Notes under the pieces: generated by a model
Seen by the model: only the letters and a program-made list of their open reading frames with translations
What the model was told of the DNA's origin: nothing
The model's database searches: none
Program-made: the position numbers and the translations under genes
Shown: positions 27,043-36,036 of the stretch, piece after piece
How the letters are laid out: each line of letters begins with the position of its first letter
How positions within the stretch are numbered: the stretch's first letter is position 1
NCBI RefSeq assembly: GCF_005870035.1
Contig: NZ_SWJG01000007.1
Location: 149,464-213,463, forward strand
Reading direction: 5' to 3'
Source of the DNA: Spirosoma lacussanchae
GTDB taxonomy: Bacteria > Bacteroidota > Bacteroidia > Cytophagales > Spirosomataceae
Length of the DNA stretch: 64,000 nt

Positions 27043-28626
27043 ATGCTTCAAACTCGATCGAGCGGCCTGCTGCTCCATATAACATCGCTGCCCTCGGCGC
27101 ATGGCGTGGGCGACCTGGGCCCCGAAGCCTACCGGTTTGCCGACTTTCTCGAAGCCGCCGGGCAGGCCTACTGGCAGATTCTGCCGCTGACCCCCCTGGA
27201 CCCCGGTTCCGGATTTTCGCCCTACAGCAGCCCGTCGGCCTTTGCCGGCAATACCCTGATGATCAGCCTGGAAAGATTGGTCGACGAAGGCTGGCTCCAG
27301 GCCGATGATCTGGTGGTGTTCAACCAGCAGCCGGTACAGGATGTCACCGTCAGCGAAGCGCCCGCTGCCTCGGGTGATGTAACGCCCTCGGTACTGTCGG
27401 GGCCGCTGACCATTGCGCCATCGACCCTGCACGCAGCCTGGATCAAGAAACGACCCCTGCTGCGACAGGCGGCCGAAGCGTTCCTGAACGAAAGCACCGC
27501 TGCGCAACGGGCCGACTACGAACGGGTCTGCGCAGCACAGGCACACTGGCTGGATGAGTACGCTCTGTTTACGGCGCTTCAGGATGCAACGGGCGAGCCG
27601 TACTGGTTGCGCTGGCCCGATGAGCTAAGACGCCGTGAGCCAACGGCGCTGGCTACCTATACCGAACAGCTTCGGCACGAGCTGGAGGTAATCAAGGTGC
27701 TGCAGTATTACTTCCTGAAGCAGTGGAACGAGCTGGTGGCCTATTGCTACGCCAAAAAAATCCACTTCATCGGCGATATTCCTATTTACGTACAGCTCAA
27801 CAGCGCCGACGTATGGGCCAATCCTTCGCTGTTCAAACTCGACGATGATTTTCAGCCGCTGTTCGTAGCCGGTGCGCCCCCCGATTATTTCAGCGAGTAC
27901 GGCCAGCGCTGGGGCAACCCGATTTACGACTGGGCCGAACACGAACGAACCGACTTTTCGTGGTGGATGCGCCGGATCCGGCATCAGCAATCGTTGTACA
28001 GCCTGACCCGGCTCGATCACTTCCTGGGCTTCTACGAGTACTGGGAGATTCCGGCCAGCGAACCAACGGCCCGCGTGGGCGAATGGATAAAAGCGCCGTT
28101 CGAGGCATTCATGCGATCGATGTACCGGCAGTTTGTTCAGTTACCCATTATTGCCGAAGACCTGGGTGCCAAAGCCGCTGATATCCAGCCCCAGCTGCGG
28201 CATTACGCCATTCCGGGTATGCGGGTAGTCCAGTTCGGTTTCGGCGAAGACCAGCCGACCTCGAGTTACGCGGTACACAATCATACCGAAAACATGGTCG
28301 TGTACTCCGGTACGCACGACAACAACACCACGCTGGGCTGGTTCCGGGAGTCGGATGAGGAGCTGCGGGGCCGCATCCGCGATTACCTCGGGTTTGAGGT
28401 TACCGAAGAAAATATAGTCGATCAGATGATCCGGCTAACGATGCGGTCGGTAGGGCGGCTGGCGATCCTGCCCATCCAGGATGTGCTGAACCTCGACGAA
28501 ACGCACCGTATGAACACACCCGGACAGGGTGGCCGGAGCTGGCAGTGGCGCCTGCAGCCCGACCAGCTCACGGTTGAGGTAGCCGAGACGCTGCTGGCGC
28601 TGACCCGGCTGACCGGACGCGTATAG
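27043..28626 (+). CDS. malQ: 4-alpha-glucanotransferase (GH77)
   Basis: Cytosolic glycogen/maltodextrin enzyme that transfers glucan chains between donors. 527 residues from the ATG at 27043. GH77 landmarks: SSGLLLHITSLPS at the N-terminus, QILPLTPLDPGSGFSPY, IGDIPIYV, the catalytic region RLDHFLGFYEYW, EDLGAK and GTHDNNT near the C-terminus. One insertion of about 35 residues (around 100-135) is specific to this protein. The frame is open upstream to 26815 but not conserved. No other glycogen gene is adjacent. Confidence 0.93.
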   Translation: MLQTRSSGLLLHITSLPSAHGVGDLGPEAYRFADFLEAAGQAYWQILPLTPLDPGSGFSPYSSPSAFAGNTLMISLERLVDEGWLQADDLVVFNQQPVQDVTVSEAPAASGDVTPSVLSGPLTIAPSTLHAAWIKKRPLLRQAAEAFLNESTAAQRADYERVCAAQAHWLDEYALFTALQDATGEPYWLRWPDELRRREPTALATYTEQLRHELEVIKVLQYYFLKQWNELVAYCYAKKIHFIGDIPIYVQLNSADVWANPSLFKLDDDFQPLFVAGAPPDYFSEYGQRWGNPIYDWAEHERTDFSWWMRRIRHQQSLYSLTRLDHFLGFYEYWEIPASEPTARVGEWIKAPFEAFMRSMYRQFVQLPIIAEDLGAKAADIQPQLRHYAIPGMRVVQFGFGEDQPTSSYAVHNHTENMVVYSGTHDNNTTLGWFRESDEELRGRIRDYLGFEVTEENIVDQMIRLTMRSVGRLAILPIQDVLNLDETHRMNTPGQGGRSWQWRLQPDQLTVEVAETLLALTRLTGRV

Positions 28627-28632
28627 AGTACA

Positions 28633-28665
28633 CAACCGGTTAGGGGGTTGCCACCTAACCGGTTG
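28633..28665 (+). terminator. 12-bp hairpin after malQ
   Basis: CAACCGGTTAGG (28633-28644) and CCTAACCGGTTG (28654-28665) form a perfect stem with a 9-base loop, starting 7 bases past the malQ stop. No T-run follows, so termination strength is uncertain. Confidence 0.55.
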
Positions 28666-28704
28666 CTTCAGGCACTAACCGGCCCCCGGCTTCGTTTCAG
28701 TGTC

Positions 28705-31701
28705 ATGTCATCCTTATTTTTCTGGAAGGAGTGGAGCCGACCGTACCGGTTCGCCTACCTGATTAGCCTGTCGGCTGTTTTTATCGCGCTGATTCTGTTC
28801 ATAGTGGCCTGGGGGCGTGGTTTGGGGAACGTGGTGCGCTGGGACGTACTGAGCGAACTCAACGAACTGCCCGTTACCTTCCGCACCTTTACCGATGGTC
28901 TGCTCGACTACGCCGTCAATGGCAAAGCCTATGCCGTGTCGGAGCAGTTCGTGGCGTCGCCCATGCAGGTAAACCCCCACATCGCTACGGCCCTACTGGC
29001 TGGCCTCTGTATCGCCTTTACCTTGCTGCTGAGCGCCATCACCCGCTTCGACCGGATTCGGTACCTGGTCGGTATGGGCGTACTGATTCTGGGTCTGGCG
29101 TTTTTTCGGTTCGAGATGCTCGAAGTGCCCGGTCTGGGCGGTAGCCGTCTTTTTCTGGTACTGACGGTTTTGTTCGGGTCGGTCAGCTACTTCTTTCATG
29201 CGTTCCGGTCCGACCAGCCTATTCTGGTTCGACTCGCAGTATTTGCCAGCCTGATCGGCATGACAGTAGCTACCCTGGGGGCGCTGTCGCCGGTTGAGCA
29301 GCCGGTACTGACGATCGTGAGTTACAGTATGCCGGTTATGCTGGCGTTCAGCATAGGGTTTATCTTCTTCATCGCAGCCGAGATATTGGCCGGGTTGGTC
29401 TGGGTCACGACGGCGGGGGGCAGCGGCAAGGTGCTGGGATTGAACAATTTTCTGTTCATCAGCGGCCTCTACCTGGTCAATCTGGTGCTGATCTGGCTGA
29501 AAAACACCCGTATGATCGACTGGGAGCTGCTGGCTATCAGTCCATTCGTATTGTACCTGATCTCGGTGACGCTGGGTATCTGGGGGTTCCGGCGATTGAT
29601 GGAACAGCAGCAGCTCGTCTCGTTTCGCGACGGTGGCGCCTTTCTGTACGCGGGCCTGGCCCTGCTGACTACCCTGACGATGGGCTACGCCTTTGCCACG
29701 GCTAACGACCCGCTTATCGAGGTGTTCGAGGACGTGATCGTCTATACCCATCTGGCTATGGGGCTGGTATTCATCGTTTATGTGCTGATCAACTTTTTGC
29801 CGATTTTTCAGCAGGGGCGGGCCGTTTATCGAATTCTGTACATGCCGAAGCGGCTGGAGCTGAGCCTGTTCAGGCTGGTGGCCGTTTTTCTGGTGCTGAC
29901 GCTGGTGGCATCGGGCAATACCATCACGCTCAAGCAGGCTATGGCCGCCTATTACAATAATCTGGGCGATTTATATACGGCTACCGGCGAACTGGCCTCG
30001 GCGCAGGCTTTTTATGAGCAGGCGCTGGAGCAGGAGTTCCAGAACCACAAGTCGAACTATGCCCTGGCCTCGCTGGCCACGGCCCAGAACGACCAGACAG
30101 CCGCTGCGTTCTACTTCCAGAAGGCTACCCTCAAACAACCGCAGCCGCACGACTACGCGGCTCTGAGCCAGACGTTCCTACAAACGGATCTGTTCTTCGA
30201 AGCCGTAAAAACACTGCAACAGGGGCTACGGCAGTTTCCGGGCAGTGGCGAGCTACAGAATAACCTGGGTTACCTGTATGCCCGCACCAGCGTAGCTGAC
30301 TCGGCCTATTACTACCTGCAGGCGGCTACCGGCAACACCCCCCGAAGCGACGTACCGGCGGCCAATCTGCTGGGTTTCTATGCCCGAAATCCGCAGGTGC
30401 TCTCGGCCGATTCGAGCCTGGCCCGCCACACAAACGAGTTCGAGTACGAATCGTATCAGGCCAACGCGCTGGCGCTGCGGCTCGTGGCGTCGACCGGACC
30501 GTCTGCCCAGCCGGTTCAGCCCGCCTGGCTAACGACCGATCAGGTCAGCGAGGGACTGAGCGTTGGGCGGTTTGCCAGCGTATATAATTACGCCCTGACC
30601 AATCAGCAACCCGACTCGACCCTGGCCCGAATCCTGCAGCGCCAGGCCGACGCTCCCGCCAATCAGGATTTTACGGATGATCTGCTGCTGGCCCGCGCGG
30701 TTGCCGAATACACCGCGCACAACCATCCGACGGCGTTCGGGCTGCTGAGCCAGCTGGCCGAGGGCGACCCGAAGCAGGGCGATATGTACCGGTCGATTAC
30801 GGGGCTGCTGCTGATGGAGCAGGGCCTCTACCGCAAAGCCGCTGACCAGTTTGCCGATAACAGCGACACGACTTCCATCTACCACCGCGCCGTGGCGCTA
30901 ACCAAAGCGGGCGATCCGGCACTGGCACAATCGCTCTGGGAAACGGCCGCCCGCAGCGACTCGAACGTGTCGGCGCTGAAACAGGTGCTGTACGAAGAGC
31001 GAAACCCGCAAACCGATCTGGAAAAAGCCTTCTATGTCAGCTACCGGCTCGACAACCCCAACCGGGGGCGCTACTGGGAAACCATCCGGAACCCAACCCT
31101 CAAAACGGTAGCCGGGGTAGCGCTGGCCAATGATTACCTCGACGCGGTGCAGTGGCGGAATACCCAGTTGATGCTGTCGGGCCTGCCCGCCGACAAATCC
31201 ATCAGCGACTACGCCGTGTCGTTACGAAATCTGGCGGCTCTGCGGCTGTCGGCGTTCAGGCGTAGTATCGGCTCGGCCGAGACCATGGCCCGTCAGCCGA
31301 TTCTGCCCCAGCACCAGGCCGAGCGGGCCTACTGGCTGGCGCAGGCCTACGAACGGTCGCGCCAGCCCGCCAAAGCTGGCGTGGCCTATGGTGAAGCGCT
31401 GCAGCTGGCCCCGCTCAACGCGCAGATCGTTACGGCCGCGGCCCAGTTTGAGCGGCAACGGAACCGGATCAGGCCGGCCTATGAACTGGTGCTGAAAGCG
31501 CTGCTTTTTAATGATAATAACCCCGAACTGCTCAAGACATACGTAACGCTCTGCCTCGACCAAAGCCTGCTCGACTACGCCAGCGACGGACTGGCCAAGC
31601 TACAGGCCGCAGCGCCAGTCACCGACTATCAGGCGTTTACGGCGACTTATCAGGAAAAATTGGCGTCAATCGAAAAGAGCCGGGAAAAATTCGGGCAATG
31701 A
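28705..31701 (+). CDS. large polytopic membrane protein with periplasmic-type TPR array
   Basis: 998 residues. The first about 420 residues carry roughly 11-12 hydrophobic segments; the rest is soluble and built of helix pairs with TPR character, for example AYYNNLGDLYTATGELASAQAFYEQAL and LQNNLGYLYARTSVADSAYYYL. Start at the ATG 28705 is preferred because the earlier TTG lies inside the hairpin loop after malQ. No catalytic motif seen. Similar MFS-like or glycosyltransferase-like membrane regions joined to TPRs occur in Bacteroidota, usually unnamed. Function unknown; a scaffold or sensor of envelope complexes is a guess. Confidence 0.75.
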   Translation: MSSLFFWKEWSRPYRFAYLISLSAVFIALILFIVAWGRGLGNVVRWDVLSELNELPVTFRTFTDGLLDYAVNGKAYAVSEQFVASPMQVNPHIATALLAGLCIAFTLLLSAITRFDRIRYLVGMGVLILGLAFFRFEMLEVPGLGGSRLFLVLTVLFGSVSYFFHAFRSDQPILVRLAVFASLIGMTVATLGALSPVEQPVLTIVSYSMPVMLAFSIGFIFFIAAEILAGLVWVTTAGGSGKVLGLNNFLFISGLYLVNLVLIWLKNTRMIDWELLAISPFVLYLISVTLGIWGFRRLMEQQQLVSFRDGGAFLYAGLALLTTLTMGYAFATANDPLIEVFEDVIVYTHLAMGLVFIVYVLINFLPIFQQGRAVYRILYMPKRLELSLFRLVAVFLVLTLVASGNTITLKQAMAAYYNNLGDLYTATGELASAQAFYEQALEQEFQNHKSNYALASLATAQNDQTAAAFYFQKATLKQPQPHDYAALSQTFLQTDLFFEAVKTLQQGLRQFPGSGELQNNLGYLYARTSVADSAYYYLQAATGNTPRSDVPAANLLGFYARNPQVLSADSSLARHTNEFEYESYQANALALRLVASTGPSAQPVQPAWLTTDQVSEGLSVGRFASVYNYALTNQQPDSTLARILQRQADAPANQDFTDDLLLARAVAEYTAHNHPTAFGLLSQLAEGDPKQGDMYRSITGLLLMEQGLYRKAADQFADNSDTTSIYHRAVALTKAGDPALAQSLWETAARSDSNVSALKQVLYEERNPQTDLEKAFYVSYRLDNPNRGRYWETIRNPTLKTVAGVALANDYLDAVQWRNTQLMLSGLPADKSISDYAVSLRNLAALRLSAFRRSIGSAETMARQPILPQHQAERAYWLAQAYERSRQPAKAGVAYGEALQLAPLNAQIVTAAAQFERQRNRIRPAYELVLKALLFNDNNPELLKTYVTLCLDQSLLDYASDGLAKLQAAAPVTDYQAFTATYQEKLASIEKSREKFGQ

Positions 31702-31885
31702 TGTAGTTTTAGCAAAAACTTTCCGGCCTCCGTACGCAAACGCCTTTCCACTACCCAGGAAGCGCCCGCGTCTACGACCGTCAGTCTCGACAGGGGCCGG
31801 ATTGTTGGTGTGACCTTTCGACAGAAAAACTGTTTCCAGCATCCTTATCGGGCTGCTATTGTTGCCGCCGGCTAACCGAACGTGT

Positions 31886-32608
31886 ATGAACATCATTGAG
31901 ACCCGCGCTATTGCCAAGCGGTACGTTATGGGCACTGAAGTGGTCGATGCACTTAAATCCATCACCATATCCATCAAAAAAGGCGAATATGTCGCCTTTA
32001 TGGGACCGTCAGGGTCGGGGAAGTCCACGCTGATGAACATTGTGGGTTGCCTGGATTCGCCCACGTCGGGGCAATACATCCTTAACAACCAGGACGTAAG
32101 CCGGATGGGCGAAAACGAGCTGGCGGAAGTGCGCAACAAGGAAATCGGGTTCGTATTCCAGACGTTTAACCTGCTGCCGCGCCAGACCTCGCTGGAGAAC
32201 GTGGCCCTGCCGCTTATCTACGCCGGCTACAGCAAGGCCGACCGGACCGAAAAAGCCATGCTGGCGCTGAAAAACGTAGGTCTGGAGAATCGCGCCGGTC
32301 ACCGGCCCAACGAGCTGTCGGGTGGTCAGCGGCAACGGGTGGCCGTGGCGCGGGCGCTGGTTAACGATCCCAGTATTCTGCTGGCCGACGAACCGACGGG
32401 TAACCTCGATACCAAGACCTCGTACGAAATCATGGACCTATTCGACCAGATTCACAGCAAAGGCAATACGGTCATCATGGTTACGCACGAAGAAGACATT
32501 GCCGAATACGCCCACCGGATTGTACGGCTCCGCGACGGTCTGGTCGAGACAGATCGTGCCAATGAGCATATTCGGAAAGCCAATGTGCTGATGCAGGCAC
32601 TTCAGTAG
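31886..32608 (+). CDS. MacB/LolD-type ABC transporter ATPase
   Basis: 240 residues, complete ABC domain: Walker [10 protein letters not shown]-loop [11 protein letters not shown], signature [15 protein letters not shown], Walker [12 protein letters not shown], and the switch His in [10 protein letters not shown]. Sequence is that of the MacB/LolD/FtsE-like subfamily working with mechanotransmission permeases in lipoprotein or small-molecule export. No permease gene adjoins it: upstream is the TPR protein, downstream a convergent TrpD-like gene. ATG at 31886 follows nonconserved in-frame codons. Confidence 0.9.
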   Translation: MNIIETRAIAKRYVMGTEVVDALKSITISIKKGEYVAFMGPSGSGKSTLMNIVGCLDSPTSGQYILNNQDVSRMGENELAEVRNKEIGFVFQTFNLLPRQTSLENVALPLIYAGYSKADRTEKAMLALKNVGLENRAGHRPNELSGGQRQRVAVARALVNDPSILLADEPTGNLDTKTSYEIMDLFDQIHSKGNTVIMVTHEEDIAEYAHRIVRLRDGLVETDRANEHIRKANVLMQALQ

Positions 32609-32613
32609 CCTCA

Positions 32614-33906
32614 TCATTTCAACTGCCCTTCAATCCAGGACAAGCCCCGGCCGTAGAGCGCGTGGGCAAACCGAACCCGGTTGTTGAAGTCGGGGTCGGG
32701 GGTTTCACCATGGGTCCAGAACTCTCTGACCAGCCGGGCATTATCGGCCGCCAGCGGTTGCTGATGAACCACATCAGCATCGGTGCGGTAGGACGCAAAT
32801 GCTGGCAGATCACTATCGAAATGCTGGAAAAACAGATGACCGCGCGGGGTTCTGACGGCACATAGAATCCCACTGGACCGGCTGGTCGACGGCGACAGGC
32901 TCCCTTCCAGCCCTCGTTTCAGCACAATCACCGCATCGAAACCGGCCATCAGCGCCAGTTCAGCCATTTTCATCTGGTAGGTGATGTGAAATACCGACGT
33001 GACCAGAATCCGGGCGTGGCAGGGGTTCAGCACTTTTTCGAGCGTAGCCAGAAAGGGCCGTTTCAGCAGGATACGACGCCGGTCGGTCCAGCGGCTGAGG
33101 GCGGGCGACATCGCTTTCTGATCCAGCACCCACCCGTAGTGTTCGAGAGGTGTGCCCAGCTCCTGATTACCGAGCAGAAACTCGCAGTTCAGATGCATGT
33201 AGAGGTCCAGCGCGTTGAGCGTGAACTTGGGCCCGCCCGATGGTCCTACCAGCGACACCGGCCCGTAGCCCCGATTCAAAAAGAACCTGGCCAGCAGCGG
33301 GGTAATGAGGTAGCTATTCTCAACGCCATCAAACGGTTCAGCGATCTGGATCAGCGGCCGGTCGGCGCAACTCATGGCCCGGAAAGCGGGCGTAAACGTT
33401 CGTTCAGCAGCCCGCATCAGGCCCTGGTATTCTTCGTTCGTTTCGTGGCGCACCCGCAGAATACTGGCGGCCAGTCCCCGAAAGGTTTCGCAGGTGCCGT
33501 TGCCAAACAGATAGTCGCCCAACTGCTCGGCTTCGCTGATCTGTAGATTATGACCCCGCACCAGTTTGGTGGCAATGGGGTGCATGCCCATCGGCAGGTC
33601 GGGGCATACTTTATTGATGAAGAAAGTTGGGTGCGAAAAAGCGCCTTTCCCGATCTCATCTTCCAGGGTTCGTTCGTCCGGGGTGGGACCCTTGGCCAGC
33701 AGAGCGCCCAGAAAAGCACCGCGCTGGAGTGGATGCGTGACGGGGTCATTCAGAGCTACCCGGCATTCCGCCAGCAGGTCGGGCGGCAGCGGTTTACTAC
33801 CATGTTTTCCGATTCCAATATGTCGAATACCCTTGCCCAGCGGTGTGTCGGCAGGTGCATCTAAAGTTGGGTTGGCAATTGGCATGGCAAAGGGCTGGTA
33901 ACGCAT
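32614..33906 (-). CDS. TrpD-like glycosyl/phosphoribosyl transferase family protein
   Basis: 430 residues resembling the anthranilate phosphoribosyltransferase fold (glycosyl transferase family a/b): small N-terminal helical domain with QRGAFLGALLAKGPT, then an alpha/beta domain with the glycine-rich SLVGPSGGPKFTLNALD segment in place of the usual PRPP-binding GTGGD loop. True TrpD keeps GTGGD and KHGN; here the first is GPSGGPK, so anthranilate activity is doubtful. It is not in a trp operon. Start at ATG 33906; 33885 also possible. Stops with the MacB-type gene are 5 bases apart. Confidence 0.7.
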   Translation of the reverse strand: MRYQPFAMPIANPTLDAPADTPLGKGIRHIGIGKHGSKPLPPDLLAECRVALNDPVTHPLQRGAFLGALLAKGPTPDERTLEDEIGKGAFSHPTFFINKVCPDLPMGMHPIATKLVRGHNLQISEAEQLGDYLFGNGTCETFRGLAASILRVRHETNEEYQGLMRAAERTFTPAFRAMSCADRPLIQIAEPFDGVENSYLITPLLARFFLNRGYGPVSLVGPSGGPKFTLNALDLYMHLNCEFLLGNQELGTPLEHYGWVLDQKAMSPALSRWTDRRRILLKRPFLATLEKVLNPCHARILVTSVFHITYQMKMAELALMAGFDAVIVLKRGLEGSLSPSTSRSSGILCAVRTPRGHLFFQHFDSDLPAFASYRTDADVVHQQPLAADNARLVREFWTHGETPDPDFNNRVRFAHALYGRGLSWIEGQLK

Positions 33907-33920
33907 AGGTATGAACGTAA

Positions 33921-33947
33921 AAGTAGGCACGAAGGTCCTGCCTACTT
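33921..33947. promoter_or_regulatory. leader hairpin before the TrpD-like gene
   Basis: AAGTAGGCA (33921-33929) is inverted as TGCCTACTT (33939-33947) with a 9-base loop, ending 15 bases before the TrpD-like ATG. Read on the minus strand its right arm contains TACTTTTA, close to a -7 box, so the palindrome may be an operator or a leader stem. Confidence 0.4.
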
Positions 33948-34057
33948 ATTGACTTTAGATGATCAAAATAGCGACGGCGCTACCCCTTTCTACCCTGGCC
34001 GTGGACGGGTAATAGCTCTGACAACACAATTCATTGCTATAGTTATTTAATAGATTA

Positions 34058-34092
34058 TTTATCGGCCCCGGCTCGGTGCCAGGGCCGATAAA
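34058..34092. terminator. 11-bp intergenic hairpin
   Basis: TTTATCGGCCC (34058-34068) and GGGCCGATAAA (34082-34092) form a perfect stem with a 13-base loop. It has A/T ends on both sides, so it could terminate transcription from either direction. It is not directly behind a gene. Confidence 0.5.
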
Positions 34093-34270
34093 GCCGATTG
34101 TTATGATGCTGAGTATAACCTACTGGTTTTTGAGATGCGTAAAATTACTCAATATTTTATTTTGATATACTTTCTATAATCCAAATATTATGTAAGAGAT
34201 AATAAAAAAATACGAATTAACTATTATTAACAGGTCCTTTGTCAATATATCCTAAATGGTATTCAAATGG

Positions 34271-34387
34271 TCAAATTTCAACAAAGTGTTGGGCGCGAGA
34301 AGCCTGTGTCGGTTTGCTGCCAATGCGTTTGGGCAGCCCATAACCGTGCAGCACTTGATCATAGAAACGAGTCACCTTTTCAAACTT
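34271..34387 (-). other. unidentified coding-like C-terminal fragment
   Basis: 38 codons ending in TGA, GC-rich amid AT-rich flanks, reading FEKVTRFYDQVLHGYGLPKR and on to QHFVEI. Composition and codon choice look coding, but the frame has no good start and I recognise no family. It could be the tail of a lost gene whose 5' part was replaced by the aldo/keto reductase locus, or chance. Confidence 0.3.
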
Positions 34388-34414
34388 CCGGTGCGGCCAT
34401 CGGTATATAGTAAA

Positions 34415-34440
34415 TACATTTGTTCAAAGGCCGGGCCTTT
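34415..34440 (+). promoter_or_regulatory. candidate -7 box and 5' hairpin of the aldo/keto reductase gene
   Basis: TACATTTG (34415-34422) is a perfect TAnnTTTG box 47 bases before the ATG. Directly after it AAAGGCC (34426-34432) and GGCCTTT (34434-34440) form a very tight hairpin followed by TT. The predicted transcript would start in or just before this stem. No -33 TTTG is seen. Confidence 0.4.
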
Positions 34441-34469
34441 TTGGTTCTGGCAGTACCTATCTTATCACT

Positions 34470-35459
34470 ATGAAATATAGACAGTTTGGCCGTACCGAGT
34501 TGACCGTAAGTGAAATAGGTTTTGGTGCCTGGGCCATCGGTGGTCCGGCCGAGGTCGGCGGGGTTGCCATTGGCTGGGGTGAAGCTGACGATACGACCTC
34601 CGAGCAGGCCCTTCGCCACGCGCTCGATCTGGGCATTACCCTGTACGATACGGCCGATTTCTACGGCCTGGGCCATTCTGAAGAACTGATCGGTCGGGTG
34701 TTTGGTAACCGCGCCGATGTGGTGATCGCTACCAAAGTCGGTCAGAAAGAGCAGGACGGTAAAATTGCCATCGACTACAGCCGCGCCCACATTATGGCAG
34801 CCTGCGACGATAGCCTCCGTCGGCTCCGGCGCGACAGCATCGATTTTTACCAGCTGCACGTCGCCAAACTGAGCCATCTGGAACAGGGCGACTGCATCGA
34901 GGCTCTGCGGGATCTGCAACAGGCGGGTAAAATTCGGTATTGGGGCATCTCCCTGAATACCTTCGCGCCCGAGCCCGAAGCCGACTTTTTCCTCAAACAT
35001 GAGCTGGGCAGCGGGTTTCAGGTGGTATTCAACGTACTGAACCAGCACATTCGTCCTTATCTGTCGGCTATGCACACGCAGGGGTACGGCCTCATTGCCC
35101 GCATGCCGCTTCAGTTTGGTCTGCTGGCCGGTAAGTTTTCGACCTCCACCACATTCCCACCCAGCGATCATCGGCATTATCGGGTTACGCCCACCATCAT
35201 CGATGCTACCAACGAGGCTTTACAACCCGTTTGGGAGCTGTGTCGCACGTATGAGGTCAGCCCGGCCGAACTCAGCCTGAGCTATATACTGAGCCACCCC
35301 GAAGTATCGACCGTGATTCCCGGCATCCGCACGCCCGAACAGGCCGATCAGAATACCCGCCGAATTGTTCAGCTCTCCGACCAGGACAGGGATTTTATCA
35401 CCGGTTTGTACGACCTCCGTTTCAAACCGCTGGTCGATATGATGAAAAAGCAGGGCTGA
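34470..35459 (+). CDS. aldo/keto reductase
   Basis: NADPH-dependent carbonyl reductase of the AKR superfamily, 329 residues, cytosolic. Catalytic tetrad visible: Asp in LYDTADFYG, Tyr of the same motif, Lys in VIATKVGQK and His in FYQLHVAK; the C-terminal cofactor segment VSTVIPGIRTPEQ is conserved. Closest in style to the YajO/general-stress AKR group. Monocistronic by context, downstream lies the AraC/xanthine dehydrogenase scar. Substrate unknown. Confidence 0.92.
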   Translation: MKYRQFGRTELTVSEIGFGAWAIGGPAEVGGVAIGWGEADDTTSEQALRHALDLGITLYDTADFYGLGHSEELIGRVFGNRADVVIATKVGQKEQDGKIAIDYSRAHIMAACDDSLRRLRRDSIDFYQLHVAKLSHLEQGDCIEALRDLQQAGKIRYWGISLNTFAPEPEADFFLKHELGSGFQVVFNVLNQHIRPYLSAMHTQGYGLIARMPLQFGLLAGKFSTSTTFPPSDHRHYRVTPTIIDATNEALQPVWELCRTYEVSPAELSLSYILSHPEVSTVIPGIRTPEQADQNTRRIVQLSDQDRDFITGLYDLRFKPLVDMMKKQG

Positions 35460-35484
35460 GCGCTGTTGGCCTTGCGCGTCTGGC

Positions 35485-35812
35485 TCAGCCTTCGTAGTCG
35501 GGAGAGATGGGCGAGCGCCGGAACTCGTTGGGCGTAAGGCCTACGTATTTTTTGAAAAACTGGCTGAAATTTGGCTGATCTCCTGTAGTGTCCAGCCGGT
35601 CTGGACCAGCAGGGCTTTACTTTCTTCGAGCAGGCGGTTTTTGATCAGGGTGCTGATGGTCTGGCCGGTATGCTTTTTTACGAGCCCATTCAGGTAGTTC
35701 GGGTTCAGATTCAGTGTCTCCGCGTAATGGCGAGCGGTGCGCATCCGGATTGGGTTGTCGAGGTTGGTTTCTTTCTCGAGCAACTCGAAGAAGTCATATA
35801 CGTGCCGATAGT
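35485..35812 (-). pseudogene. AraC-family regulator, C-terminal remnant with internal deletion
   Basis: The frame encodes the first part of an AraC DNA-binding domain (FFELLEKETNLDNPIRMRTA, NYLNGLVKKHTGQTIS, LLVQTGWTLQEIS) and then ends early in a stop. In another frame just beyond comes the rest: NFSQFFKKYVGLTPNEFRR and the natural stop at 35485. Comparing with the family pattern, about 25 bases around 35572 encoding the turn and recognition helix are missing. The N-terminal sensor domain is absent; the remnant ends near 35812 where xanthine dehydrogenase sequence begins on the other strand. Confidence 0.8.
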
Positions 35813-35819
35813 CAGTCGT

Positions 35820-36009
35820 GATCTCATAGAAACGATCATGATCGACAAGCCTGACCCTGTTATCAACCCGATGGGGGGGGAAAGGAATGGGCGAAATTGC
35901 CTTAATTGGTTTTACCGGGGCGGTGGCCAACGCCGTCTTCAACGCCACGGGGCAGCGCGTTCGGGACCTGCCCATCACGCCCGATAAACTGCTGCGAAAG
36001 CTGACGTAA
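35820..36009 (+). pseudogene. xanthine dehydrogenase molybdenum-binding subunit, C-terminal remnant
   Basis: About 62 C-terminal codons of a molybdopterin-binding subunit of the xanthine dehydrogenase/aldehyde oxidase family: DLIETIMIDKPDPVINPMG, then after a one-base shift at a run of eight G (35873-35880) GMGEIALIGFTGAVANAVF and RVRDLPITPDKLL before TAA at 36007-36009. Removing one G restores a single frame. The rest of the gene and its partner subunits are absent. The fragment meets the AraC remnant head to head near 35815. Confidence 0.75.
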
Positions 36010-36036
36010 AAGAAACGTGACGAGTAGGTTAACTTA

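Larger units (their letters stand above)
33907..34469. other. 563-base intergenic region with AT-rich core
   Basis: Holds, from left: a 9-bp hairpin in the leader of the TrpD-like gene (33921-33947), an 11-bp hairpin (34058-34092), a strongly AT-rich block (about 34110-34260), a short coding-like fragment on the minus strand (34271-34387), and the promoter-like site and 5' hairpin of the aldo/keto reductase gene. No complete gene is recognised. Confidence 0.7.

Noticed and set aside
31666..32139. 157-codon minus-strand frame over the MacB-type gene start
   Set aside because: Antisense shadow; the plus-strand protein has all ABC motifs.
34256..34480. 74-codon plus-strand frame before the aldo/keto reductase gene
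   Set aside because: Spans a promoter-like box and a hairpin, has mixed composition and no family resemblance.
34380..35177. 265-codon minus-strand frame
   Set aside because: Antisense to the aldo/keto reductase gene, which has a complete catalytic tetrad.
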